Positions 8,240 to 16,149 of a stretch of DNA of 28,212 nucleotides are shown here, one piece after another; the stretch's first letter is position 1; each line of letters begins with the position of its first letter. The position numbers were made by a program, and so were the translations under genes. This DNA is from JAVJPJ01 sp040217295 (GTDB taxonomy: Bacteria; Pseudomonadota; Alphaproteobacteria; Rhodobacterales; Rhodobacteraceae). Where the stretch lies: assembly GCA_964460185.1 (NCBI GenBank), contig CAYWTM010000035.1, forward strand, positions 1-28,212, in the 5' to 3' direction. The notes beneath the pieces are model-generated. The model saw only the letters and a list, made by a program, of their open reading frames with translations, searched no databases and was not told the DNA's origin.

Positions 8240-9253
8240 TCATGCAACCTCGGTCTGCTTTGCTGCTTCCCGATCGCGCAGGGCCTGCATGATCTTCTCC
8301 GGCGTTGCGGGCAGCGATTTGATCCTCACACCAATGGCATCATAAATCGCGTTCATGATCGCAGGGGCCGTGGGCACCAACGAAGGCTCTCCGATGCCCT
8401 TGGCACGCAACGGCGTCAGCGGATCAGGATCCTCGACAATCGAGCAATTGATCTGCGGAATATCGAGCGAGGTGGGCAGGATATACTTGGCGAACCCGTG
8501 GGTCGTCGTATGGCCCTTGTCGGTCTGATAATCCTCCATCAGCGCCTGACCGAGGCCCTGAACAACGCCTCCCTCGATCTGACCCTCAACGCCACGCGGA
8601 TTGATCGCCCGGCCCACGTCATGAGCAGCCCAGATGCCAAGCACCTGCACTTCGCCGGTGTAGGTATCGACTTCGACCTCTGCGACCTGCGTGCCAAACA
8701 CATACGCCTGCCAAGGCGCGCCGGAGCCATCAACGGGATCAAGACCCGTGCCATGGGCGGTGAATGACGCCGATCCCACCGGCACGACACCGCGTGCCTT
8801 ACAGATCGCGACGGCTTCGCTCATGGTGATCTTGAGGTTGGTGCCAACGGCCCAAAGTTCGCCGTCAAACGCCTTGAGTGTGTCGACTTCCACGGCCCAA
8901 TGGTCTGCAAGTTCCGCAAAAAGGACGTTGCGTGCCTCCCGAGAGGCCAAGGCAACCGAGTTGCCGATCATATAAGTCTGCCGCGTGGCACCGGCGTGGG
9001 CCGCTTCCGGCGCACGCGCCGTATCATTGTCGCCGATGGTGACATCGTCGGGCCTAATCCCCATCTCCTCAGCGGCAACTTGCGCCAGAACCGTAAGGAT
9101 GCCTTCGCCGATTTCCGTGACCCCGGTAACAACCTTCCCGGTACCGCCGTCGTCGATCTCGGCCCAGGCGCCCGCCCGATCAATCGTGGCGGTCCTTGCA
9201 ATCCCGTACCAGCACGCCGCGATGCCGCGGCCTTTGAGTTTACGGTCCATCAT
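8240..9253 (-). CDS. Molybdenum hydroxylase large subunit, C-terminal half (NdhM-like)
   Basis: These 337 aa correspond to the second molybdopterin-binding half of xanthine dehydrogenase-family large subunits. They open with KLKGRGIAACWYGIA, a stretch that lies mid-protein in undivided homologues, and contain GVTEIGEGILTVLAQVAAEEMG, DVGRAINP and GQIEGGVVQGLGQAL. The conserved catalytic glutamate is Glu289 in GIGEPSLVPTAPA. The gene starts inside the stop codon of the preceding gene (ATGA, 9250-9253), a tight coupling signal, so the two products should be made in equal amounts and form one active site. The size is close to NdhM of clostridial nicotinate dehydrogenase, which is split at a comparable place. 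A start one codon later (second Met) is equally possible. Confidence 0.88.
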   Translation of the reverse strand: MMDRKLKGRGIAACWYGIARTATIDRAGAWAEIDDGGTGKVVTGVTEIGEGILTVLAQVAAEEMGIRPDDVTIGDNDTARAPEAAHAGATRQTYMIGNSVALASREARNVLFAELADHWAVEVDTLKAFDGELWAVGTNLKITMSEAVAICKARGVVPVGSASFTAHGTGLDPVDGSGAPWQAYVFGTQVAEVEVDTYTGEVQVLGIWAAHDVGRAINPRGVEGQIEGGVVQGLGQALMEDYQTDKGHTTTHGFAKYILPTSLDIPQINCSIVEDPDPLTPLRAKGIGEPSLVPTAPAIMNAIYDAIGVRIKSLPATPEKIMQALRDREAAKQTEVA

Positions 9254-11136
9254 GCCACTTTCTCCGTTCCATCCGGCTCGAGATCTGTTCCCTCGAAGCG
9301 CGCGCCCAGGGTACAGGGCTTACGCGTATCAGGCCCGCCCATGTCGCCGCGCACCTGTCCACGCACATTGGGCGGTCCGGCCTCCCAACGGCACGATTGC
9401 TCTGCCGCGTCCAGGCACCGATCCAACGACGCGGTTTTCAACTCCTGCTGGGTGTGGGTCTTGGATCCAATCTTCATCATGTTCACTCGTCGGATTGCAA
9501 AGGGATCCATCCCCAACGCCTCCGCCGCCATATCCATCATGCTTTCCGTAGCGAACTGAGCCTGCATGCCACCAAAGGTGCGGAATGCCCCCGACGGGGT
9601 GTTGTTGGTGTAAACGGCGGTCGTATCGACCTTGAGATTGTGCACCTCATAGGGCCCGCACGACAGGATCGCCGCCTTGCGCATCACGCCTTCGCTCGAC
9701 ATCCCATAGGCGCCACCATCGGACAGCATCGAGAACTCGATCGCCGTGATGCGGCCATCATTGGTAAGTCCCATCTTGTAGTGGACCTTGGACGGATGCC
9801 GCTTGGCCGACGCAAGGATGCTTTCTTCGCGCGTAAAGTTCAGCTGGACCGGGCGATGGGTCTTCATCGCGCAAATCGCGAGAATTCCCTGGTAGATCAT
9901 GTCTTCCTTGCCACCAAAACCGCCACCCACCGGGCTCATGATGAAGCGGACCTTGTTGATCGGCTTGTCGATGATCTCGGCCAACATGTGACGGTGATGA
10001 GAGATGTTTTGCGAAGGTGAGATCACCACCACCACATCATCAGGATCGACGTAGGCGATACCGGCTTCGGGCTCCAGGTAAGCATGTTCTACCTGCTGGG
10101 TGGAGAAATCATCTTCCAGGATCAGGTCAGCGGCGGCAAAGCCCGCCGCAACATCGCCTTTGCGCACCGGGATGTGTTTCACGAGGTTGTCGGGCGCATA
10201 GTCATGGATGATCGGCGCGCCTTGCTTTTGCGCGTCTTGCGCAAAATACACACCCGGAAGCTCTTCATATTCCACCTTGATCGCAGCCACAGCGCGGCGC
10301 GCGGTCAAAAGGTCCTCGGCGGCTACAGCGGCCACCGCCTCTCCTACATAGCGCACCTTGCCCGTCGCCAGAGTGGGTTGATCGTGGACGAACACGCCAT
10401 AGCCGTCCTTGCCTGGCACGTCAGCGGCGGTGATCACACATTCCACGCCCTCCATCGCCTCTGCGGCAGAGGTGTCGATCGACACGATCCGCGCATGTGC
10501 ATGGGGTGAGCGCAAGATCTGCACTTGCAGCATGTCGTACATCTTCATGTCGGCCGCATACTTCAGACGGCCCGACACTTTCGACGGGGCATCCAGGCGG
10601 CGCACATTGGTGCCGATGTAGGAGTCGCCGACCGCATCTTCTTCCAGCGCAGTCACCGGCAGATCGCCGGCAATTACGTCGCGTGCAAGCTCCACTGCTT
10701 CAAAAATCTTGGTGTAGCCGGTACAGCGACAAATATTGCCACCCAGACGCTCCTTTATCTCTTCAATTCCCGCGCTCGGATTCTCGCGCAGCGCCGATGT
10801 AGCCGCCATCACCATGCCGGGAATGCAATAGCCACACTGGCTCGCGCCCGTCTTGTGGAATGCCTTTTGCACGGGCGTCAGGTCGCCGGGGATGGCCAGG
10901 CCTTCAATCGTCTCCACCTTTGCGCCGTTGGCCTTGGCCGCAGGCATCAAGCAAGACTTCACCAGCTTGCCATCCACAAACACCGAACAGGTCCCGCATT
11001 CGCCGGCGCCACAGCCTTCCTTGGTGCCAGTCAAATTCAGATCATCACGAAGGAAATCCAGAAGCCGCGTATGGGGCGCGGTGGAACGGGAGACCCTCTT
11101 GCCGTTCACATCCATTTCAAGCTTGAGTTTAGGCAT
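9250..11136 (-). CDS. Molybdenum hydroxylase: [2Fe-2S] subunit fused to N-terminal half of Mo-binding subunit
   Basis: This 628-aa fusion has two parts. Residues 1-155 are a complete small subunit: a plant-type [2Fe-2S] domain with Cys42, Cys47, Cys50 and Cys62, and a helical second cluster domain with Cys101, Cys104, Cys136 and Cys138. From about 185 on it is the N-terminal part of the large subunit (SGRLKYAADM, LRSPHAHARI), with the molybdopterin motif SPVGGGFGGKEDM. It ends after RWEAG with a roughly 40-aa tail, where undivided homologues would continue into the next gene. I chose the ATG at 11134-11136 (MPKLKLEMDVNG) because GGGGAG lies 7 nt upstream; it overlaps the FAD-subunit gene by 8 nt. 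An ATG six codons earlier is less well placed. No signal peptide is seen, so the enzyme is cytoplasmic. Confidence 0.88.
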   Translation of the reverse strand: MPKLKLEMDVNGKRVSRSTAPHTRLLDFLRDDLNLTGTKEGCGAGECGTCSVFVDGKLVKSCLMPAAKANGAKVETIEGLAIPGDLTPVQKAFHKTGASQCGYCIPGMVMAATSALRENPSAGIEEIKERLGGNICRCTGYTKIFEAVELARDVIAGDLPVTALEEDAVGDSYIGTNVRRLDAPSKVSGRLKYAADMKMYDMLQVQILRSPHAHARIVSIDTSAAEAMEGVECVITAADVPGKDGYGVFVHDQPTLATGKVRYVGEAVAAVAAEDLLTARRAVAAIKVEYEELPGVYFAQDAQKQGAPIIHDYAPDNLVKHIPVRKGDVAAGFAAADLILEDDFSTQQVEHAYLEPEAGIAYVDPDDVVVVISPSQNISHHRHMLAEIIDKPINKVRFIMSPVGGGFGGKEDMIYQGILAICAMKTHRPVQLNFTREESILASAKRHPSKVHYKMGLTNDGRITAIEFSMLSDGGAYGMSSEGVMRKAAILSCGPYEVHNLKVDTTAVYTNNTPSGAFRTFGGMQAQFATESMMDMAAEALGMDPFAIRRVNMMKIGSKTHTQQELKTASLDRCLDAAEQSCRWEAGPPNVRGQVRGDMGGPDTRKPCTLGARFEGTDLEPDGTEKVA

Positions 11137-12049
11137 TGGCCATCTCCCCTTCATCTTGGAATTTCACCTGCACATCCGGTTGGTTTTCCAGAGCTTCCTC
11201 CAGGGCGGCACGCACGAAATTCACCACAACCTCACGGCGGTATTCCTGACGCGACCGCGACGCGACCGTGTCTGCCGCCAGTTCCGACACCTGCTTTATC
11301 AACCGGCGCGACACCAACTCTCCGCGCAACGCCGCTTCAACCCGCTCCAACCGGATCGGCCGCGGCCCAACACCGCCAAGGGCAAGGCGCACGTGTTCAA
11401 ACACACGTCCGTCCCGGTCCGTGCGCACCAAAGCCGCACAACACGCCACCGAAATAACAAGGGACCGGCGCAAGCCGACCTTTTGGAAAGAGCCGCCATA
11501 GCCGTTTGCAGCGTCCAAGATCACCGCTGTGGCGATTTCATCATCTGCAATTTGCGTCCTGCCGGGCCCTTCAATGAAATCGATCACGGGGACTACGCGC
11601 CTGACGATTTCGTCATCCACCAAACGGGCCAACTCGATCTCGCCGTTCAGGGCAACCACCGCAGGAGTGCCATCGCCCACAGGCGAGGCATTCACCAGAT
11701 TGCCCGCAAGCGTGGCTTGCTCGCGGATCTGGTCATCGGCGAACCAAATTGCGCAGTAGGGCATGCAAGGCAAGGCAAGTCGCAGTGTGCCTTGGGTCAG
11801 AAAATCCTGGTAGACCGTCCGTGCTCCCAAACGCACGCGGCCATTGGAAATCACGTGGCCACCCAGTTCGGGAATGCGGGTCACGTCAATCAACGCAGGC
11901 AAATGCACGTCGCCTTCGCGGCCTTCGCGGGCCCACGGCAGGATATCAGTCCCGCCCGAGATCAGCTTGCTGCCCTGCGGTGCAGCTGCCCAAAGTGCCA
12001 ACGCATCATGCAGGCTCGTGGGCATATGATAGGTATCACAAGTCAACAT
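11129..12049 (-). CDS. Molybdenum hydroxylase FAD-binding subunit (CoxM/XdhB type)
   Basis: A 306-aa FAD subunit of the xanthine dehydrogenase / CO dehydrogenase family, which passes electrons from the iron-sulfur clusters to NAD+ or a quinone. It has the two FAD-binding stretches SGGTDILPW near residue 33 and ATLAGNLVNASPVGDGTPAV near residue 108, plus the C-terminal VRLALGGVGPRPIR segment of the CO-deh-flav C domain. The frame is open 28 codons further upstream, but that sequence covers a GC hairpin and is not family-like. The ATG at 12047-12049 (MLTCDTYHMPTSL) has GGGAGAGGA upstream with 6 nt spacing. The gene overlaps the fused Fe-S/Mo gene by 8 nt, so all three enzyme parts are coupled. 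Confidence 0.9.
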   Translation of the reverse strand: MLTCDTYHMPTSLHDALALWAAAPQGSKLISGGTDILPWAREGREGDVHLPALIDVTRIPELGGHVISNGRVRLGARTVYQDFLTQGTLRLALPCMPYCAIWFADDQIREQATLAGNLVNASPVGDGTPAVVALNGEIELARLVDDEIVRRVVPVIDFIEGPGRTQIADDEIATAVILDAANGYGGSFQKVGLRRSLVISVACCAALVRTDRDGRVFEHVRLALGGVGPRPIRLERVEAALRGELVSRRLIKQVSELAADTVASRSRQEYRREVVVNFVRAALEEALENQPDVQVKFQDEGEMANA

Positions 12050-12077
12050 CGGGCGTCCTCTCCCGGTTTTGATGGAC

Positions 12078-12100
12078 GGGACCGCGACGCGCGCGGTCCC
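12078..12100 (-). promoter_or_regulatory. GC-rich hairpin between alcohol dehydrogenase and molybdenum hydroxylase genes
   Basis: A perfect 9-bp inverted repeat, GGGACCGCG at 12078-12086 and CGCGGTCCC at 12092-12100 with a 5-nt loop, lies in the 70-nt gap. No T-run follows on the minus strand, so it is not a standard intrinsic terminator. Its place inside an operon suggests an mRNA-stabilising or partial-termination element that sets the ratio of alcohol dehydrogenase to downstream products. The function is inferred. Confidence 0.5.
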
Positions 12101-12119
12101 ATTTCTTGGTGCGGGCTGA

Positions 12120-13283
12120 CTATTCAGCCGCAATCTTTTTGACTGCGGAGTGCTTGTTCTTCACCACCACCTTGATCGCATCCTCAACCCGATCCTTGGC
12201 GTAACGCAGGGCTTCGGTCAGGTCGTTCATGTCGAAGGTGTGGGTGTGGATCAGCGTCGCGTCGAAAACCTTTTGACGCATGTACGCCTCAGCGCGATGA
12301 GTCGCGGTCTTGCCCTCGCCCCGGATGCCGTAGAGGTAGATGTTGTTGCGCACCAGATAGGCAACATCGACCTCATCGGGCTTGTGCGGGAACGCTGCGA
12401 GACAAATCTTGCCGCCCCGGTTCAGCATCTGCGCCGCCTGGTTGGTCCCGTCGGCGGCACCGGCACATTCCACGACGTAGTCAACGCCTTTGCCGCCGGT
12501 AAGCTCGCGCACCTTCTGAACAACGTCCTCGTTGCGCACGTTGATCACGTGGTCCGCACCAAGCTGCTTTCCGATCTCCAGGCGGTTGTCACGGGTGCCG
12601 GTCAAGATAACGGGCTGTGCGCCCATCGCCTTTGCAACCGCCACGCCCATCAGGCCAATCGGACCCGGGCCAGTGACGACGACACTCTCTCCCGCGACCA
12701 AGCCGCCAAGCTCGGTCAGACCGTACATCGCGGTGCCTGCCGTCACGACAAGCGTGGCCTCTTCGTCGGACATCGTGTCGGCCACGTGAACCAGTGTGTT
12801 GATGTTGTTGACCGCATACTCGGCAAATCCACCGTCGGTGGTGAAACCGTTCGCGCGATGGCCCTTGTCCACATCACCGTAGTTCTTTCCGTAATTGTGG
12901 CACGACGTGTACATGCCCGCGCGGCAGCGCTTGCACTGGCCACACCCTGCGTGGATTTCCACGGTCACACGCTCGCCGATCGCATACTCATCCACACCGG
13001 GCCCAAGAGCGACAACGGTGCCCATGTATTCGTGGCCAGGGGTAAAGCCCTTGTTGAATGGATCGCCGCCCTGGATCATCGCAGGCGGGCCATTGTGAAT
13101 GATCTCAAGGTCCGTCGCACAGATCGCGACCGCATCGATGCGCACCAGGACCTCTGCGCGCGCAGGAACAGGAACCGGCTTTTTCTCTAGCGTGATCTGA
13201 CCCGGATCACCCAAGACCCAGGCGTCCATTTCCGCCGGAATAGGATAGTCTGCGTGCGTCTTAACGTTACTTGGCATTGTCAT
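12120..13283 (-). CDS. Zinc-dependent medium-chain alcohol dehydrogenase
   Basis: A 387-aa medium-chain dehydrogenase/reductase. Catalytic zinc ligands are Cys55 (AICATD) and His84-Glu85 (GHEYMG); the structural zinc site is Cys114, Cys117, Cys120 and Cys128. The Rossmann motif GPGPIGLMG follows, with a conserved VVECAG stretch later. The class is sorbitol/threonine/2,3-butanediol dehydrogenase-like, oxidising a secondary or polyol hydroxyl with NAD(P)+. The ATG at 13281-13283 is chosen because GGGAGGA sits 6-7 nt upstream; the frame is open 5 codons further but without a ribosome site. It lies 35 nt after the IclR gene. It could make an aldehyde or ketone used by the molybdenum hydroxylase or the ThDP enzyme. 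Confidence 0.9.
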   Translation of the reverse strand: MTMPSNVKTHADYPIPAEMDAWVLGDPGQITLEKKPVPVPARAEVLVRIDAVAICATDLEIIHNGPPAMIQGGDPFNKGFTPGHEYMGTVVALGPGVDEYAIGERVTVEIHAGCGQCKRCRAGMYTSCHNYGKNYGDVDKGHRANGFTTDGGFAEYAVNNINTLVHVADTMSDEEATLVVTAGTAMYGLTELGGLVAGESVVVTGPGPIGLMGVAVAKAMGAQPVILTGTRDNRLEIGKQLGADHVINVRNEDVVQKVRELTGGKGVDYVVECAGAADGTNQAAQMLNRGGKICLAAFPHKPDEVDVAYLVRNNIYLYGIRGEGKTATHRAEAYMRQKVFDATLIHTHTFDMNDLTEALRYAKDRVEDAIKVVVKNKHSAVKKIAAE

Positions 13284-13318
13284 GTTCAATCCTCCCAAAT
13301 GTCGACATATTGGTCGCG

Positions 13319-14158
13319 TTAGCCTTCGCCTTTACGCAACTTGCTTGAAAAAAGGTTCCCGGCGACGATCATCTCTCGCGAAATCCTTGCGCGGTTTTCC
13401 TCGGTCGCATGCTCTGCGGGCATCGTCACGGAAATCGCGGCAACAACCTCACCGCCCGTCTTGCGAATGGACGAGCCGATGCAGACGATTCCCTCCCGGA
13501 ATTCTTCATCGTCGACCGCGAACTTCCGGCGACGCACCCAACGCAGGTCCTCCACCACGCCCGAAAGGCTGGTAATGGTCTTGGAGGTGTAGGCGTTCAG
13601 ACCATTGGCCGAGATCACCCGAACAAGTTCTGTATCCGGGACCCAAGCGAGGATCGACTTTCCCGTCGCCGTGGCGTGCATCGCCGTCATCTTCTCCAAC
13701 TCATCCGGTTCTTCTACCGAGTACCTGGAACCGGCAAAGCTGAGCTTGGTCATCAAAGATGTGTCGCTCAGCACGGCCAACTGAATGCCGTAACCCAGGC
13801 GCGCACCAAGGGCCTTGACGTCTTCGCGCAGCAATATGGATGGCTCCATAGCCTGGTTAGCCGCGTCGTTTATCTCGCGAACCTTCGAACCCAACGCATA
13901 GCCCTGGCTTCGGCCGATGTGCACCACGTAGCCACGCTGAACGAGCGTCGAGATAAGGTGGTGGCATGTGGAAGAGTTCAACCCGACCCGTTCCGCAATC
14001 GCGGACAACGTAAGGCCATCGGGCTCATCCGCGATTACCTCGAGAAGGGTCAAGGCACGATCAACGGATTGAATGCTGCGCCCGTGTTGGCGGAACGAGC
14101 CAGAGGACTCAACCGAGCCTTTCTCTATACGGTTCGTTGCAGCATCAGCCAAAGTCAT
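13319..14158 (-). CDS. IclR-family transcriptional regulator
   Basis: A 279-aa IclR-type regulator. Residues about 28-80 form the winged helix-turn-helix (SVDRALTLLEVIADEPDGLT, then LSAIAERVGLNSSTCHHLI). The rest is the GAF-like effector domain with the usual HATATGKSILAW and EGIVCIGSSIR motifs. A roughly 25-aa polar N-terminal extension precedes the HTH. AAGGAG lies only 2-3 nt before the ATG, a short spacing. The gene is first in the cluster and 35 nt before the alcohol dehydrogenase, so it is probably co-transcribed and autoregulated from the region at 14160-14260, where an IclR-like palindrome is found. The effector is presumably the imported acid or a metabolite of it. Confidence 0.93.
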   Translation of the reverse strand: MTLADAATNRIEKGSVESSGSFRQHGRSIQSVDRALTLLEVIADEPDGLTLSAIAERVGLNSSTCHHLISTLVQRGYVVHIGRSQGYALGSKVREINDAANQAMEPSILLREDVKALGARLGYGIQLAVLSDTSLMTKLSFAGSRYSVEEPDELEKMTAMHATATGKSILAWVPDTELVRVISANGLNAYTSKTITSLSGVVEDLRWVRRRKFAVDDEEFREGIVCIGSSIRKTGGEVVAAISVTMPAEHATEENRARISREMIVAGNLFSSKLRKGEG

Positions 14159-14233
14159 CGCTCCTTACATCAGTTGAAGCAACTTTGTTCAGTGCGTCGG
14201 ATTCAGGCAAGACAATTTTACAATGTCGCCTTA

Positions 14234-14252
14234 AATTTCATATTGTGAAATT
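14234..14252. promoter_or_regulatory. Candidate IclR-type operator (perfect inverted repeat)
   Basis: AATTTCA-TATTG-TGAAATT, two 7-nt arms around a 5-nt spacer, lies about 75 nt upstream of the IclR start codon. IclR-family operators are short A/T-rich palindromes of this kind, often with TTTCA/TGAAA arms. A loose -10-like TAAAAT on the minus strand a little downstream would put the repeat at or over the -35. It is the only obvious palindrome in this gap. Binding by the adjacent regulator is inferred. Confidence 0.55.
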
Positions 14253-14258
14253 ATGCTC

Positions 14259-14728
14259 GACTTGATGGGGTGCCTTCGCAATGCGCGGGACCCTCTTTGC
14301 GAAACCGCACGCTCGGACGCTGCCAAGAGCGAACCGGCGCAGCAACGGTCAAATTGGAAACACTTCGCAACTGATGAGAAATCCGGCGTGCGAGCTCCAC
14401 CGCCGCCACCGCCAGCAGGCCCTTACTCCAAGGTTGCAATCGGAACTTCACACCCGCCGGAAAGGTCGGGTTTGGAGAGCCGCGCCACGCCGGGGCACGC
14501 ACGAGTGAAGGACAGCTATGATCGGTCTCAAATCGACGCGGGCCTTCACCCCATGACCAAACCTCGAGCGAACCTTGGCGCAACCGGTCACATGTCTGCT
14601 TGCCGGCGCATGGGGACGCGTGCCACCCGAAGTACGCAAAGCCCTTCTTGGGTCAGAAAAACCGGTTTTCCCTGGCTATGCCACAGCGCCAAGCGCCCAA
14701 CAGACATATTTCGGAATACGGCGCGAAC
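14259..14728. other. Gene-poor stretch between IclR promoter and GST gene
   Basis: Open frames exist on both strands here, but none has a convincing ribosome site, family motif or protein-like composition (proline, arginine and serine runs dominate). A perfect 12-bp palindrome, AAAACCGGTTTT, lies at 14658-14669, about 60 nt past the 3' end of the GST gene. It has no spacer for a loop and is not a clear terminator. Nothing else is recognised. Confidence 0.5.
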
Positions 14729-15313
14729 CTACCTAGCATTTGCGGCCCTGAAAGCTGGCCGGTCTCTCAATGACTTCAGATAGGAAAGAAGGTTCCCTTC
14801 CGGGCGGTAAAATTTCTCACCAATAGCCCAGCTCAGACAATGGCCGGCAAGGATATCCGGCAAAGTAAACTCGTCGCCCATCAGGAAGTCTCCGTCAAGA
14901 TTGTCCGATAGGACATCAGCAGCCCATGCAAACCGGCCTTTGAGGGCCTCTCTATAGGCAGGTTCTCGACGAACCTGCTCCGGAATGAAACTCTGCTTCT
15001 TTGCCATTCTAAGAACCGTATCCATCTCCTCAAGCAACCAAAGCATCATCGCATCCTGTTTGGCGCGGGCAATTGTTCCGGAAGGATGCGTCAGCTTCCC
15101 ATGCCTGTCTGCCAAAAAGGTCATTATCGCAACGGAATCGGTTAGCATTGTTTCGCCCTCCATCATCACCGGGATTATTCCGAGAGGGTGATACAGCTTG
15201 GCTTCACGAGACCCAGGAGCGGCATGAACCTGTTCATAGGCCACACCAATTTCCTCCAATGTCCATGTGACACGAATTGCTCTGGATTTCGTTCTCCCAA
15301 CTACTTTGTACAT
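14729..15313 (-). CDS. Glutathione S-transferase family protein
   Basis: A 194-aa GST-like protein. The N-terminal thioredoxin-like domain (about 1-75) has the cis-proline segment LGIIPVM and the glutathione-contact motif TDSVAIMTFLADRHG. The all-helical C-terminal domain contains GDEFTLPDILAGHCLSWA, the N-capping region of the family. The ATG at 15311-15313 (MYKVVGRTKSRAIR) is chosen over one 32 codons earlier because GST domains begin at this point and AAAGGA lies 8 nt upstream. It probably conjugates or reduces an electrophile, with unknown substrate. G+C is visibly lower than in surrounding genes: two counted 60-base lines (from 15121 and 15241) have 28 G/C each. It stands alone, flanked by gene-poor DNA, which fits recent acquisition. 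Confidence 0.85.
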   Translation of the reverse strand: MYKVVGRTKSRAIRVTWTLEEIGVAYEQVHAAPGSREAKLYHPLGIIPVMMEGETMLTDSVAIMTFLADRHGKLTHPSGTIARAKQDAMMLWLLEEMDTVLRMAKKQSFIPEQVRREPAYREALKGRFAWAADVLSDNLDGDFLMGDEFTLPDILAGHCLSWAIGEKFYRPEGNLLSYLKSLRDRPAFRAANAR

Positions 15314-16065
15314 GCGCAGGGTCCTTTGCAGAACACTGCGGAAATCAGATGCAGGCTCGCTGCCAGGAATGGCAAAAACACTCCTGTACACATGGAAAGG
15401 ATCAAGCAAAAGATCCCTGTTATCGCGATGCTTCCGTCACGAGCCACACGCCATATAATGAAAACAACCAAATGAACCGAGCTCTCTTTTGGCTTAAGCC
15501 GCCGTTGGACCTGTTATACAAATCAGCATGAGCTTGGCCACCCTCCTGCCACGGAAGCCTACAGCCTCAGTTCTCGGCAAGCCACGGGCGATCAAGCGGT
15601 TCTGGATCGCTGCACGGATTGGACCCTTGCAACTTGGAGATCGATGGTGCGCGCGACGAGGCGCTGGCCGCGCAGTCTTGCATGCGGCATTCGCGGGCTG
15701 AAAGAGCATTCGCAATGCATTGCCACGAGAACCCTCGTCTCCACTCGGCTTCGCCCTCGTCATCGGCGTCGGGATCAAGCCCAGGCGAAAAAGCCTCCGC
15801 GTTGCTTCGGGACATGGTCACTATTGGGCTCATTCGAGGTCTTGCAAGTCGTTGGCATCCAGCCGCGCTGCGCCGCCGGTCATCAGACTGGAATTACCCA
15901 GTGAACCCTCTACCGGAACGATTTCTGCAGCAGAGCCGGACAAGTTCGCTCCAAGAGCACCACTATGGCGTTCGTCAAAGCAAATAGAGTCTGTTTGGAG
16001 GGCCTACTGGGGAAACAGCGATGCAGATATCGCCCAAAATCAGAAAAACATGGATTTTTGGGTGA
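15314..16065. other. Gene-poor stretch between GST and tRNA-Leu
   Basis: About 750 nt without a supportable gene. Short overlapping frames occur on both strands but lack ribosome sites and recognisable motifs, and they change frame repeatedly. A 10-bp palindrome GGCTTAAGCC lies at 15491-15500. Just beyond the tRNA 3' end, CCCAAAA and TTTTGGG arms flank an A/T-rich core at about 16034-16063; this could be a weak tRNA terminator but lacks a T-tail. The stretch may be decayed accessory DNA. Confidence 0.45.
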
Positions 16066-16149
16066 TGGTGCGGGTGAAGGGACTCGAACCCCCACGCCAA
16101 AGGCGCCAGAACCTAAATCTGGTGCGTCTACCAGTTCCGCCACACCCGC
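16066..16149 (-). tRNA. tRNA-Leu (anticodon UAG)
   Basis: The minus strand folds as a complete class II tRNA. The acceptor is GCGGGTG paired with CACCCGC, followed by discriminator A and an encoded CCA (16066-16068). The D-arm is GCGGAACTGGTAGACGC. The anticodon stem CCAGA/TCTGG holds loop TTTAGGT, giving anticodon TAG at 16113-16115. A variable arm CGCCTTTGGCG and T-loop TTCGAGT complete it. The long variable arm and the anticodon both fit leucine (CUA codons). Without CCA it spans 16069-16149. It stands alone, with its 3' end facing the gene-poor segment. Confidence 0.96.

Noticed and set aside
9240..9300. Possible recent frameshift in the Mo subunit
   Set aside because: The second gene's frame hits a stop about 22 codons upstream without homologous sequence, and the junction is a classic ATGA overlap, so a natural two-gene arrangement is more likely.
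10853..12142. 429-codon open frame on the plus strand
   Set aside because: Antisense to the molybdenum hydroxylase FAD and Fe-S genes; low-complexity composition and no ribosome site.
14253..14783. 176-codon open frame on the plus strand in the gene-poor stretch
   Set aside because: Has a proline run and no recognisable motif, lacks a ribosome site and runs into the antisense of the GST gene.
15494..15778. Short minus-strand frame that might be a pseudogene remnant
   Set aside because: No motif could be recognised in any frame; nothing supports naming it.
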